A stretch of 64,000 bases of DNA from Collinsella aerofaciens (GCF_018785245.1 NZ_WQPL01000022.1:51588-115587); one strand, 5' to 3'; positions 28,828-37,401 are shown, counted from the first letter of the stretch. Numbers and translations are program-made. Notes: generated from the sequence alone by a model not told the origin.

Positions 28828-29552
28828 CAGAACGAACCCCACGGCAGGAGTTTGTCCCCGAGCCTCACGATCCGGTCGTACAGCACGGTATGACGTTCGT
28901 CCGGGTTGCCGTCTTGGTGAAAATGGCCGTAATACCAGCGCTTGTAGTCCAGGCGGTCCTCGAGCTCGTCGAGGAATTCGGTCAGCCGGTCCACATCAGG
29001 GCGCTCCCAGCCTGGGTCCGGGTAGAGCGTCGGCGAGAGCATGCGCGTCGAGCAGGTATGGGTGATGACGCAGTCGACCTTCCAGCCGACCTCGTCGAGC
29101 TTTGTCCGCGCGGTATCGAAATCGCGCTCGTCCGGGAGCTCCTGAGGCCACCAGCTGGAATACGGCACGCGGTATTCCCTGTCCACGCTCGTGGCACCGC
29201 CCATGGTGAAGACCGTCGATCCGTCGAGCTCGAAGACCTCCCCGCGCATGAGGCGGCGGATGGGCGAAGTATCCGATAAACGTTGCGTCAGCCCGCCGCG
29301 CCACGGCTCCATGGGGCGCTCCCCCCAGTGGTCGAAGCGCTCGTGGTTGCCGTCGACGAACAGTACCGTGTAGGGGCGCGACTCCAGCCAGGCGATGTCG
29401 GCGCATTCCTCGGCAGAGAAATCCCACGGAAAGCCAAAGTCGCCGGCGATGATCAGATAGTCGTCGCTGCCAAGACTATCCCCAAGCTCCCAGTCGCGGA
29501 GCTTTTGCATGTCGAGCCCACCGTGGATGTCGCCCGTCACATAGACCGTCAT
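28827..29552 (-). CDS. metallophosphoesterase (second of tandem set)
   Basis: 241 residues with TGDIHG (6-11), GDFGF, GNHE, THTC and GHFH motifs in the normal order, so all metal ligands look present. Paralogous to the downstream gene product and more distant from the upstream one. GAGGTG lies just before the ATG at 29552, and the upstream gene stop overlaps the start by 4 bp (ATGA). No signal peptide, so cytoplasmic. The longer reading frame upstream overlaps the neighbour and is rejected. Confidence 0.86.
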   Translation of the reverse strand: MTVYVTGDIHGGLDMQKLRDWELGDSLGSDDYLIIAGDFGFPWDFSAEECADIAWLESRPYTVLFVDGNHERFDHWGERPMEPWRGGLTQRLSDTSPIRRLMRGEVFELDGSTVFTMGGATSVDREYRVPYSSWWPQELPDERDFDTARTKLDEVGWKVDCVITHTCSTRMLSPTLYPDPGWERPDVDRLTEFLDELEDRLDYKRWYYGHFHQDGNPDERHTVLYDRIVRLGDKLLPWGSF

Positions 29553-30187
29553 CGAATCACCTCTTCCCTCTTGTACGCCGCCAGCTCGCGCTCGACCTGC
29601 CTGTCGCCGGTCTCGTTGACCCACCAGGGCCATTTCACCCGGCCGCACGGCTCGTCGACTCCGGAGAACCATTCCCTCAGCTCATCGAGGCTCACCGGGG
29701 AGTGCCCGTTGGCATCGCAACCGACGTCGTAGCGCAGAAGGCCCTGCTTGCGGTTGAACTCGTTGTACGCGCCGCCGCTGCTGTGGATGTGCCCGTGGAG
29801 GTGCCACGATCCATGGTTCATGCCCTGCCAGTCGGCCATGGGGTAATGGCTCAGGACGATCTTCTGCCCGTCGATCTTGAGCACGCAAATCGGCGGCTCC
29901 ACGGTGAAGGCGCCCGCGACCGCCGGCTGGGTCCAGTCCTTGTCGTGGTTTCCCGGGACGAGGTGGATGCGCCTGCAGGCGATCCGCTTGCGCAGCCCGT
30001 AGGCGTCCTGGGCGGTCATCTTGAATGAGAAATCCCCCAGGATGTAGAGCTCGTCGTCCACGGCAACCTTGCCATTGATGTTGTCGACGATGGCGTCGTT
30101 CATCTGCCAAATCGTCTCCCACGGGCGGTCGGTGAACTTCAGCACGTTCTCATGCCCGAAGTGGGTGTCGCTGGTAAACCAGATCAT
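29549..30187 (-). CDS. metallophosphoesterase (first of tandem set)
   Basis: 212 residues. Motifs: SDTHFGH (6-12), LGDFSF, PGNHDKDW, SHYPM and HGHIHSS, the layout of a compact phosphoesterase found on many plasmids and phages. The cytoplasmic enzyme has an unknown substrate. The ATG at 30187 follows AAGGAGACATAAAA. A terminator-like hairpin (30212-30244) lies just before that ribosome site, so the three-gene operon may be controlled by attenuation or antitermination. Genes two and three of the set overlap it in series. Confidence 0.86.
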   Translation of the reverse strand: MIWFTSDTHFGHENVLKFTDRPWETIWQMNDAIVDNINGKVAVDDELYILGDFSFKMTAQDAYGLRKRIACRRIHLVPGNHDKDWTQPAVAGAFTVEPPICVLKIDGQKIVLSHYPMADWQGMNHGSWHLHGHIHSSGGAYNEFNRKQGLLRYDVGCDANGHSPVSLDELREWFSGVDEPCGRVKWPWWVNETGDRQVERELAAYKREEVIR

Positions 30188-30211
30188 TTTTATGTCTCCT
30201 TTTATCGCTAA

Positions 30212-30244
30212 AAAACGTTCTCCTTCGAGGTCAGGAGACGTTTT
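30212..30244 (-). terminator. hairpin and U-run in front of the phosphoesterase operon
   Basis: Stem AAAACGT-CTCCT/AGGAG-ACGTTTT (one bulge), reading into TTTTTT on the reverse strand, 25 bp before the first start codon of the phosphoesterase operon. It may terminate an upstream transcript or act as a leader attenuator. Confidence 0.55.
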
Positions 30245-30381
30245 ATGAGCGACATGAGGTGCATATCCCTCATGTTTCAAGCTCCAATCTGCCGGATTTG
30301 CCCAACTATATAAGTTTACGCCCACGCGCGAACAGGATTTGATTTTTGAAATATGGACGAATTCCTCGTCAGGAGGGTAAA

Positions 30382-30456
30382 ATGGTGCCGACGGCAGCCC
30401 AAGTTGTAGAGAGCTGGGCAGAGCCGTTGCTTAATGAAGTTGGGTCATCGTCTTAG
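30382..30456 (+). CDS. possible 24-residue peptide
   Basis: A short frame beginning MVPTAAQVVESWAEPLLNEV and ending in three Ser, preceded by AGGAGGGTAAA, a near-perfect ribosome site. The peptide is soluble and amphipathic, with no known family. Its stop overlaps the stop of the convergent 41-residue gene. The only support is the ribosome site and context, so this could be chance or a regulatory leader peptide. Confidence 0.3.
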   Translation: MVPTAAQVVESWAEPLLNEVGSSS

Positions 30457-30578
30457 CGACGGTGGCCTTTCTTTTTGGGCTTCGAACCCTGCTTGAGTGC
30501 CTTGGAAAGGCCGACAAGGGCCGTGAGGAGCGAGACCATAGCGGTCAGGAGCTTCACGAGCTCGGTGAAATCGGTCAT
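30453..30578 (-). CDS. 41-residue hydrophobic-basic peptide (possible type I toxin)
   Basis: The frame starts MTDFTELVKLLTAMVSLLTA and then has a short hydrophobic run, ending in the basic tail KPKKKGHRR. GGGAGGTGATGCCC before the ATG is an excellent ribosome site. One membrane helix (about 8-27) followed by a Lys/Arg-rich tail is the plan of holin-like and type I toxin peptides, but I cannot name a family. It lies between the phosphoesterase operon and the relaxase gene, convergent with a tiny forward frame. Confidence 0.6.
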   Translation of the reverse strand: MTDFTELVKLLTAMVSLLTALVGLSKALKQGSKPKKKGHRR

Positions 30579-30765
30579 GGGCATCACCTCCCATCAAATG
30601 GAGGGCTCTGCCCGGCACGAGGGCTGCCGACAGCAAGGACGATTCTATCAGAGCGGCTGACCCCCGCCGATCAATTCATACTCCTCATCCTCGCCGAATT
30701 GCGAGTATGGCAGAATCGGCACTGGATGGCAGCGCGCTAGGGCACCGACGATAGGCTTTCCAAAA

Positions 30766-31965
30766 CTAGCGAGGCGCGTCGCCGCGATCGTAATCGCCTC
30801 GGTCGACCGCACGATCGACCTGCGGCGAGATGTCGCCGTTGCCACCATGGGCTCGTCCTGCGGCGCGAACGCGGTCATCGCCAGCATCGGGAACGGCGCC
30901 GGCGTAACGGTTGCGAATCTCCCTTGCGTAACCGCGCCGGGCAAGAAGCTCATCACGAACCGCCGGATCCTCGAGCAGATCTTCATCGCACTTCGGTGCG
31001 ATGAACTTAGGAAAGAGATTGTAGGCGACGCCCTTGCTCGCCTTTGCCTGCTCGACCCACGCCGAATACGCCTTCTTAAGCCGTTGAATGTAAATCTCGC
31101 AACGCCTCTCATAAGGAAGGGCTCGCTCGGCCTCCAGCACGTTATTTTTGAAGGCCGCCTCAAGTTGCTTGACCGCAAACCTCCCGTCAAGACGAGCCAG
31201 GTTGAAAGTGCACTTCGGGTTGCCGGCCTCCTTGATATCGAGATCTGTCGCATAGACTCGATTGTTCTTGATGAAAATGTCTACGCCCCATGAGGCAAGT
31301 AACTTTTTAAACTGCTCCATATTCTTCGGATGACCTTCGTTGATTGCAAGATGGATCAACTCGCGCAGATTGTTTTTATAACTGTACTCTCCCCGCTCAA
31401 CGATTTTCTTTTCAGTGTCGCGCGGCTGTCGGTCTCGAATCTTCGAGTTCTTCTTTCCCTTTTCGAGCTGAGCGAGATTCCAGGCCTCGTCCATTTCACG
31501 AACCCACGCAGCGCGTTCGTACTTTCCGCGACGCCCACCCGTCTCGCAACGCTTACCCGTCAAAAGATCCGTGCGGTTAATCGCCATATGGACCGCGTAA
31601 CGTTTTCCCGCCTTATCGCTTTCCTCATGCAAGGCGACAATCACTTGTTGATGCGGGTAGTGTTTCGCAAGCCATTGCTCCGCGTAGGCCATACATGCAT
31701 CGGGGGTCATCTTGCCTCCGTTGCAGCTGCACTCCTCGGGAAGAAACGCAAGAACCTGATGAAGCATCGTTATGTTCTTCGCGCCGGCACGCGCGGGCCT
31801 GTCGTGATGAAACATCTTCCGCGTCATAGCCATCTCGGAAAACCAGTGCTTTCGGTTCGCGAGGTTCCAGCCGCCGCGGGCCAAAGCGTGCTTGCCGTTA
31901 ATGTACTCGCGCACATTCTTCGCGTAGCGCTCGGACGAAACACCTTTCTGCTTAACGACGGTCAT
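30766..31965 (-). CDS. mobA: relaxase (MobA/VirD2-like)
   Basis: A 399-residue relaxase that would nick oriT and lead the DNA strand during mobilisation. Near the N-terminus SSERYAKNVREYIN supplies candidate catalytic Tyr residues, and the YAVHMAIN segment near 130 resembles the metal-binding His motif of MOB-family relaxases. The C-terminal part (after 230) is basic and helical and ends in an Arg/Asp-rich tail. The start at 31965 follows GGTGAG and overlaps the mobC end by 14 bp, so the two are coupled. No type IV secretion genes are present, so it is mobilisable, not self-transmissible. Confidence 0.88.
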   Translation of the reverse strand: MTVVKQKGVSSERYAKNVREYINGKHALARGGWNLANRKHWFSEMAMTRKMFHHDRPARAGAKNITMLHQVLAFLPEECSCNGGKMTPDACMAYAEQWLAKHYPHQQVIVALHEESDKAGKRYAVHMAINRTDLLTGKRCETGGRRGKYERAAWVREMDEAWNLAQLEKGKKNSKIRDRQPRDTEKKIVERGEYSYKNNLRELIHLAINEGHPKNMEQFKKLLASWGVDIFIKNNRVYATDLDIKEAGNPKCTFNLARLDGRFAVKQLEAAFKNNVLEAERALPYERRCEIYIQRLKKAYSAWVEQAKASKGVAYNLFPKFIAPKCDEDLLEDPAVRDELLARRGYAREIRNRYAGAVPDAGDDRVRAAGRAHGGNGDISPQVDRAVDRGDYDRGDAPR

Positions 31966-32542
31966 CGAGCTCACCGCCATCGGTGAAATAGCGCTGTTCG
32001 AGCTCTTCGATGAAGAGAGTGACTTTACGGGCATTTTGGTAAACCTTTTCGAGTGTGCGGAAAACAGCTTTCTCGTTGTAGGCCGGAAGACCCTGTGCGT
32101 TCATAAAGTACATCAGCTGATTGAGATTCGTTCCCTCGTGATACAGCTCGCGATAGATTTTCGCGACCTGGCTCATATCGAAATCGATTTTCTCGATTTT
32201 CCCGGCAAGCATCACGCGGCGGGCATACGCACTGACGGTCGCACCGAGTGCATCCGCCTGTTTGCAGATTGCCTCGTGTTCGTCATCGCTGACTTTAACG
32301 TAAATGACCTTCGAACGCTTTTTGTCCGAATCACCTGAAACGGGTTGCAGCTTTTTACTGCGGCCACCGTCATCATTTTTAGAAATGACTAGATCATCGA
32401 GTGAATCACTCCGATGAATCAAGGCATAGCGAATGAGTTCGGCCTTCGTCATGCCTGCCTTGTCCGCCAAAGCGGAAAACGTTTCGTATTCTTCAGAAGT
32501 GAGTGTCGCCTTAACGGTGTGTGGACGCTTGCAACTCATCAT
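31952..32542 (-). CDS. mobC: MobC-like mobilisation accessory protein
   Basis: 196 residues. The first 40 residues (VKATLTSEEYETFSALADKA, AELIRYA) resemble a ribbon-helix-helix DNA-binding domain, and the C-terminal half (LNQLMYFMNAQGLP) is a MobC-type region that helps the relaxase at oriT. It directly precedes the relaxase gene with a 14-bp overlap and follows a palindrome-rich segment that would be its binding site. Confidence 0.82.
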   Translation of the reverse strand: MMSCKRPHTVKATLTSEEYETFSALADKAGMTKAELIRYALIHRSDSLDDLVISKNDDGGRSKKLQPVSGDSDKKRSKVIYVKVSDDEHEAICKQADALGATVSAYARRVMLAGKIEKIDFDMSQVAKIYRELYHEGTNLNQLMYFMNAQGLPAYNEKAVFRTLEKVYQNARKVTLFIEELEQRYFTDGGELDDRR

Positions 32543-33067
32543 GCCCCCAGGAAAGCAGAGCGAATCGGTGAGGCCACCGATTCAAAACCAATATGAGATT
32601 GCTTTCCTTTTTTTGGGAGCGACTGACGTCGCGCCGATTTTTGAAGTGACGCCGTCGCTTCCCTTAGAAATGAAGGCGTAACTTCATTTCTAACTTTATC
32701 GCCGTGGGAGGCGATAAACAAGATGTTTTGGCAGATAAAGGGGCCGAGTATGGCCCCATTTATCTAGCCCAACACCAATCTTGCAATCACCGGAACGGCG
32801 ATTGGGCGGAGCGGAGCGTAGACACGAAATGAGAGGCCTCGTTTCGAGCGAAAGGCTTCGCGGTGTCGTAGTGTCAGCGGAGACCGTGAGCGGAAGCGAA
32901 TTTTTAACGCGAAGGATGCTGAGTGTTAGAGATTCGCTGTAGCGAGAGCGGAGCGGTAATACGAATGCGAGAGATGCCGAGAATTTGAAGTCCCGCGCAG
33001 CGGACTCCGGGCGAGGGCTAGAGCAAGTTGATGGAAGACCTTACCGATTTGCGGGAGGTTTTGCCCG
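32543..33067. other. non-coding region with oriT-like palindromes and a GAGCGG-rich tract
   Basis: No gene is supported here. The left part (32664-32718, separate entry) holds two strong hairpins. A GGGGCC/GGCCCC hairpin lies near 32738-32760. From about 32800 to 33010 the sequence is purine-rich with repeated GCGAGAG, GAGCGGA and AGCGGA words and no open frame of interest; it may be a structured RNA or a decayed sequence. Confidence 0.4.
32664..32718. other. candidate origin of transfer (oriT)
   Basis: Two adjacent perfect hairpins: TTAGAAATGAAG/CTTCATTTCTAA (12 bp, loop 6) at 32664-32693 and TTTATCGCC/GGCGATAAA (9 bp, loop 6) at 32695-32718, placed upstream of mobC-mobA, where oriT usually lies. 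No nick-site consensus was identified. Confidence 0.45.
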
Positions 33068-33094
33068 AAGAATCCGGCACCGCCGGATTCTTTT
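33068..33094 (+). terminator. terminator-like hairpin
   Basis: GAATCCGGC/GCCGGATTC with a 3-nt loop followed by TTTT. The strong stem is read well on the forward strand. Confidence 0.6.
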
Positions 33095-33149
33095 GGAACG
33101 GCCTCTCGTTTGATTGCTTTCCTATCGTTTGCTCCCAGACTGGGCGTCT

Positions 33150-33174
33150 AAAAAGGCGGCCGAACCGGCCGCCC
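33150..33174 (-). terminator. terminator of the lipoprotein gene
   Basis: GGCGGCCG/CGGCCGCC stem reading on the reverse strand into TTTTTAG, about 50 bp past the lipoprotein stop. Confidence 0.75.
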
Positions 33175-33223
33175 ACAAATAAATAAACATTTACCGAATG
33201 TAAGAGGAGAGGAACGATGTACA

Positions 33224-33877
33224 TTACTCCCAGTGACCGGCGACGTCGACAACCCAATGCTGTCCCGTAGCCTGCTGTTCATAATGTCCCTGGTCCTCAG
33301 ATGTGGTATACGAATCATCTACAACGGATCCACCGATACCGCCGTTTTCGCCATCGTTAATAATCCAAGCGTAGGCGGCATCTTCGGAATCGAAGGGCCC
33401 TACCATAGTACCACCATGGTTGACCCAGAAACGAGGATGGCGCGTATACACTACATTCGGCACCCAGACCTGGCTGTAATCTGTCTCCCAGTGTCCCTGC
33501 TCGGCAACCCACTTCTTCTGGCTACCGCCGTTGGAAGAGGAATTGTTGCTGCCGGAACTCTGCGAATTGCTGGAATTCTGCTTGGAGTCGGAGGAGTTTC
33601 CCTTGCTGTCAGACTTCGACGAGTCGGAAGACTTGTTATCCTCTTTCTTGGAGTCATCGGACTTCTGGTCCTTGCCGTCGGATTCTTTCTTCTCCTCGTT
33701 CTTGGTTCCAGAGGTTTGCGCCGCCTTTTCTTCGCTTGGCTTCTTTTTGTCTTTATTCTTTACCGCTGTGGCGGCCCTTTCCGTAGAGCCGCTTCCTTGC
33801 TTTGCAACGCTGGCACATCCAAGTTGAGGTGCCGAAAGGCACACCAGAAGCGCAACGATAATAGCCTTTGTTCTCAC
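33224..33877 (-). CDS. secreted lipoprotein with Ser/Lys-rich linker
   Basis: 217 residues. A signal peptide ends in a lipobox with Cys at position 21 (PQLGC), so the protein should be lipid-anchored outside the membrane. Residues about 25-125 are a Lys/Ser/Asp-rich linker with no predicted fold, and the C-terminal 90 residues are rich in Trp, His and Gly and show repeated HW motifs (GHWE at two places). I do not recognise the domain. The GTG at 33877 is chosen because AGGGAGATCG precedes it; the ATG six codons earlier lies in a hairpin. It follows the surface-protein gene after a hairpin. Confidence 0.78.
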   Translation of the reverse strand: MRTKAIIVALLVCLSAPQLGCASVAKQGSGSTERAATAVKNKDKKKPSEEKAAQTSGTKNEEKKESDGKDQKSDDSKKEDNKSSDSSKSDSKGNSSDSKQNSSNSQSSGSNNSSSNGGSQKKWVAEQGHWETDYSQVWVPNVVYTRHPRFWVNHGGTMVGPFDSEDAAYAWIINDGENGGIGGSVVDDSYTTSEDQGHYEQQATGQHWVVDVAGHWE

Positions 33878-33900
33878 ACCGATCTCCCTGTCCATGAAAC

Positions 33901-33934
33901 CGGGCGTTGGACACTAGCCGATATCCAACGCCCG
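33901..33934 (-). terminator. hairpin after the surface-protein gene
   Basis: Perfect 11-bp stem (CGGGCGTTGGA/TCCAACGCCCG), 9 bp after the surface-protein stop and just before the lipoprotein ribosome site. Only TTT follows, so termination may be partial. Confidence 0.5.
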
Positions 33935-33942
33935 ACTCGCTT

Positions 33943-36900
33943 TTACATCTGCTCGCGGCGCTTCTTCCGGTCGAGGAAGACGCCGGCCGCCACGAGGACG
34001 GTACCGCCGATGGCGAACGTCTCGCCGATGAGTCCCGCGCGGTCACCGGTCTGGGCGAGGCTGCCGGGCTGGGCGAGGCTGCCGGGCTTAGCGGTATCCG
34101 TGCCGGCGAGGTGCTTCGGGGTGTATGCCGCCTGCTGCTTTGCGACCTCCTCTGCCTCCTGTCGTGCGATCTCATCGGAAAGCTTCTGCTCCGTTGCGAT
34201 GCGGTCGGACTTCGCCAACTCGTAGGCGGTGAGTGTCGCATCGTAGACGGGCTGGAGCTCGTCCACCGCGGCCTGCTTCTCGTCCAGGATGGCCTTGGCG
34301 GGCGCGACCTTGGCACGTGCCTCGACTGCTGCGGCGAAAAGCGCGTTGAGGGCGTCATCCGCGTTCACATCATGGCCGGAAGCGATCGCCGCGCCGGCAT
34401 CGATGGAGTTCAGCTTCGACAGCTTGGCGTCTGCCAGCGCCTTCGCCTGTTCGGCGGCGGAGACCAGGGACTCGGCGGCGGCGGTATCCGCCTTCGCGGC
34501 ATCGAGGGCGGCCTTGGTGTCATTGACGGCCTTTACTGCATCCTGCTCGCGCTGCTGTGCCTCTGCGAGCTTCGCGGCAAGACCGGTGAGGATGTCGAGG
34601 TTCGACTGTGCGTCATCGAGATCGGTCTGGGAGCCGGTAAGCCTGTCGGCGGCAACGCCGGCGTCGGTCTTTGCGGCATCGACGGCACGCTGGGCATCCG
34701 CGAGGGCGCGTGCGGTGGCGTCCGCCTTTTGCTCGGCGGCGGCGAGGACGGTCGCTTTCTCGGTCTGATCGGCTACCGCCGAGTCATGGACGCTCTTTGC
34801 TGTATCGAGCGCCTTCTTGGCGTCGGCGACGTCCTGGAAGAACTTCGCGAGATCGGCGTTCGCATCGGCAACGCTCTGCTGCTTGGCAGAGGTGTCGGCC
34901 TTTGCGGCATCCAACTTAGATTGTACGGTCGTTACGGCTGCGTTGGCAGCATCAAAAACAACCTGCTTCTGCTGGACGGTCGACTTTGCCGTATCGACTG
35001 CCGCGTTGGCGGCATCGAGGTCCGATTTCGCCGCATCAAGCTCGGTCTGGGCATCGGTGACGCCCTGCTGCTTGGCGGCGACATCAGCCTTGGCGGCATC
35101 GACGGCACGCTGGGCATCGGTGACGTCCTGCTTCGCGGCATCGACGTCTGCCTGTGCGAAATCCGCTGCGTCCTGCTTCTGCTGGACGGTTGCGGCGGCG
35201 CCGGCGGCTGCCTGCTGCTTGGATGCGAGATCGGCCTTGGCTACGTCGAGTGCGCTCTTGGCGTTCTTGAGGCCGTTGATATAGGAGGTCAGCTTTTGCT
35301 CGTACTCGTCGACGGAGATGGGGTTCGTGTTCCAACCGGAGCCGGACCAGCCGGAGATCTCTGCGGTGTAGCACTGCGTCTGAAGCCCGGACATGGTGCC
35401 CTTGGTGCAGGTTGCCATTCCCATAACGGCGAGTTCGGGATTGATGATGTTCATGTAATGGCCGACGGTGCCGCTACTGCCGTTCTCCCAGTGGCAGTTG
35501 TCTGCAATCCAGTGGTTGATTGCGACACCGTTCTTTGCATAGAAATCATAGGCATCCTTGCCGACAAGACCGGTGACTCCATAAAGGGCCTCCGTTGCCT
35601 TGTCGAAAAAGCCCTTCTCCTGCTCGATCCACTGCCCACTCGGATCGATTCCGTAATTCCATGCCAGGTTTTCGGCAAAATCATATTGACGGGCATGATC
35701 GAGCACAGTGTCACTGTAGTTGGCATCCGCAATGGCTCCGGCGATGAGCTTGTAGGTGACCTGGAGCTCGGACAGGCCGACCGACTTGCGGTAGTCGTTG
35801 ACGGACTTCATCCACCTGATCGCATTGAGCATGTTATCAAGGGACGTGGCGTCCTTGGAGTTGCCGACTTCGGTCTTTCCGACATATTTGGCGTTCAGGA
35901 TGATGTTGACTGCGTCATCGGCACCCATGGCACGGAAGAAGCCGATGGCTCCCTGCTTGAGTTGCGCGTCGGCGGAATCGAGTTTCGCCTGTGCCTCGTC
36001 GACCTTCTGCTGGGCGGCGGTCACGGCGGCGTCTGCGGTATCCTTTGCGGCCTTGGCGTTCGCGAGCTCTACGTCGGCGGCTGCCTTGGCGGACTCGGCG
36101 TCCTTGACAGCCTGCTTCGCGGCATCCAGCTTGGCGACGGCGTCGGCATTCGCCTGCTTGGCCGCATCGAGGCCGGCGTTCGCGACATCGAGAGCGGACT
36201 GAGCGGCGTTCACACCGGTTTCGGCATCGGCCGCGGCCTGCTGCTTTACGGAGAGGGCCACCTGGGCATCATTCAGGTCGGCCTGTGCCGTTGCCGCAGC
36301 GGACTGTACCTGCTCGAGCTCGGACTCGCACTGGGACTGTGTCGCTTGTGCGGCAGCGAGGGCTGCCTCCGCGTCCGCGACCTTCTGTTTTGCCGCATCG
36401 TACTCCGGGCCGCTCGCGCCTGCCTCCGCTGCGGCGAGGTCTGCTTTCGCCTTCTCGTAGGCGGCGCTGGCGGCTGCGGCCTTCGCATCCGCCGCGTCCT
36501 TGTTCTGCCTGGCTGCAGTGAGGACAGAATCGGCGGAATCCTTTGCAGACTGGGCCGCAACCAGCTTGGACTGGGCATCGGCAAGCGTCGCGTTGGCGTT
36601 GGCGAGGCCGGCCTGTGCCCTTTCCACGGCAGCCTGGGCGTCGCGCACGGCCTGTTCGGCGGCACTGATTGCCTCCGGGGTGGCGCTTACGGCATCTGCC
36701 TTGGCCTTATCGAGGGCGTCCTTGGCATCCTGGGCCGCCTTGAGGGCGGACTGGTACGCTTCGTCCTTCTCGGACGCATCCGCCTTGGCGTCTGCGAGAC
36801 CCGCCTTCGCCTGCTCGAGGTCCTTGCCGGCGGCATCGGCGGCGTCCTTGCCCTCTGCGACCTGACGGGCGTACTCGTCCATTGCCGCTCGGTCAGCTGC

Positions 36901-37317
36901 CGTACCGGCGTTGACTGCAGAATCGTAGGATGCCTTGGCCTGGTCGCGGGCGGAAGCCGCCTCGTTGTAGGGACCGGCGGCCTCATCGTAGGCTGCCTTG
37001 GCGGCGTCCTCCTTCGCCTTCGCCTCGTTGACTGCCTTCTGCAGGTCCGCGATGGTCTGTGCGGCGGATTTCGCGCCGGTACCGGATGCCGCGCCGGCGT
37101 GGGCGGCGATCGGCGACATCACGGCGGGGTGCTGTGTGCCCCCGTCACCGGTCTGGGCGAATGCCGTGAACGGTGAGATGAGGCTCGATCCGGTCATGGC
37201 GGCCATGGTCGCCGCGGTGACGGTCAGACGCGCGATCCCCTTCGGGGCGTGAATCTTTTTGCTTGGCAGTGCGGCGAAGTGATCGCCACCGGCAGCGAAA
37301 TGCTTTCCCTGAGTCAT
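33943..37317 (-). CDS. giant coiled-coil surface protein with CAP domain and LAQTG anchor
   Basis: A 1124-residue cell-surface protein. An N-terminal signal peptide (about 28-55) is followed by a long Ala-rich coiled coil (about 85-455), a CAP/SCP-like domain (about 470-640, with LDHARQYDFAENL, NHWIADNCHW and VGHYMNI segments), a second coiled coil (about 660-1020) and a C-terminal sorting region: LAQTG near 1085, a hydrophobic helix and a basic KKRREQM tail. LAQTG would be a sortase substrate like LPxTG. Two matching coiled coils around a compact domain suggest a folded-back fibre with the CAP domain at its tip, possibly for adhesion. A long antisense frame on the other strand is a composition artefact. 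Confidence 0.9.
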   Translation of the reverse strand: MTQGKHFAAGGDHFAALPSKKIHAPKGIARLTVTAATMAAMTGSSLISPFTAFAQTGDGGTQHPAVMSPIAAHAGAASGTGAKSAAQTIADLQKAVNEAKAKEDAAKAAYDEAAGPYNEAASARDQAKASYDSAVNAGTAADRAAMDEYARQVAEGKDAADAAGKDLEQAKAGLADAKADASEKDEAYQSALKAAQDAKDALDKAKADAVSATPEAISAAEQAVRDAQAAVERAQAGLANANATLADAQSKLVAAQSAKDSADSVLTAARQNKDAADAKAAAASAAYEKAKADLAAAEAGASGPEYDAAKQKVADAEAALAAAQATQSQCESELEQVQSAAATAQADLNDAQVALSVKQQAAADAETGVNAAQSALDVANAGLDAAKQANADAVAKLDAAKQAVKDAESAKAAADVELANAKAAKDTADAAVTAAQQKVDEAQAKLDSADAQLKQGAIGFFRAMGADDAVNIILNAKYVGKTEVGNSKDATSLDNMLNAIRWMKSVNDYRKSVGLSELQVTYKLIAGAIADANYSDTVLDHARQYDFAENLAWNYGIDPSGQWIEQEKGFFDKATEALYGVTGLVGKDAYDFYAKNGVAINHWIADNCHWENGSSGTVGHYMNIINPELAVMGMATCTKGTMSGLQTQCYTAEISGWSGSGWNTNPISVDEYEQKLTSYINGLKNAKSALDVAKADLASKQQAAAGAAATVQQKQDAADFAQADVDAAKQDVTDAQRAVDAAKADVAAKQQGVTDAQTELDAAKSDLDAANAAVDTAKSTVQQKQVVFDAANAAVTTVQSKLDAAKADTSAKQQSVADANADLAKFFQDVADAKKALDTAKSVHDSAVADQTEKATVLAAAEQKADATARALADAQRAVDAAKTDAGVAADRLTGSQTDLDDAQSNLDILTGLAAKLAEAQQREQDAVKAVNDTKAALDAAKADTAAAESLVSAAEQAKALADAKLSKLNSIDAGAAIASGHDVNADDALNALFAAAVEARAKVAPAKAILDEKQAAVDELQPVYDATLTAYELAKSDRIATEQKLSDEIARQEAEEVAKQQAAYTPKHLAGTDTAKPGSLAQPGSLAQTGDRAGLIGETFAIGGTVLVAAGVFLDRKKRREQM

Positions 37318-37401
37318 TGTGCTGTTCCATTCCTTTTCCGTGCCCTATCCGACTGGGCATCAGAGTGCTTTCCAATAGAGATAATTATGCGCCTTAACTG
37401 G

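Noticed and set aside
33907-37176. 1089-codon forward frame opposite the surface protein
   Set aside because: The Ala-rich coiled-coil gene (GCN codons) gives a long open antisense frame of Gly, Leu and Cys-rich sequence. The reverse-strand gene has signal peptide, CAP domain and anchor, so that strand is coding.
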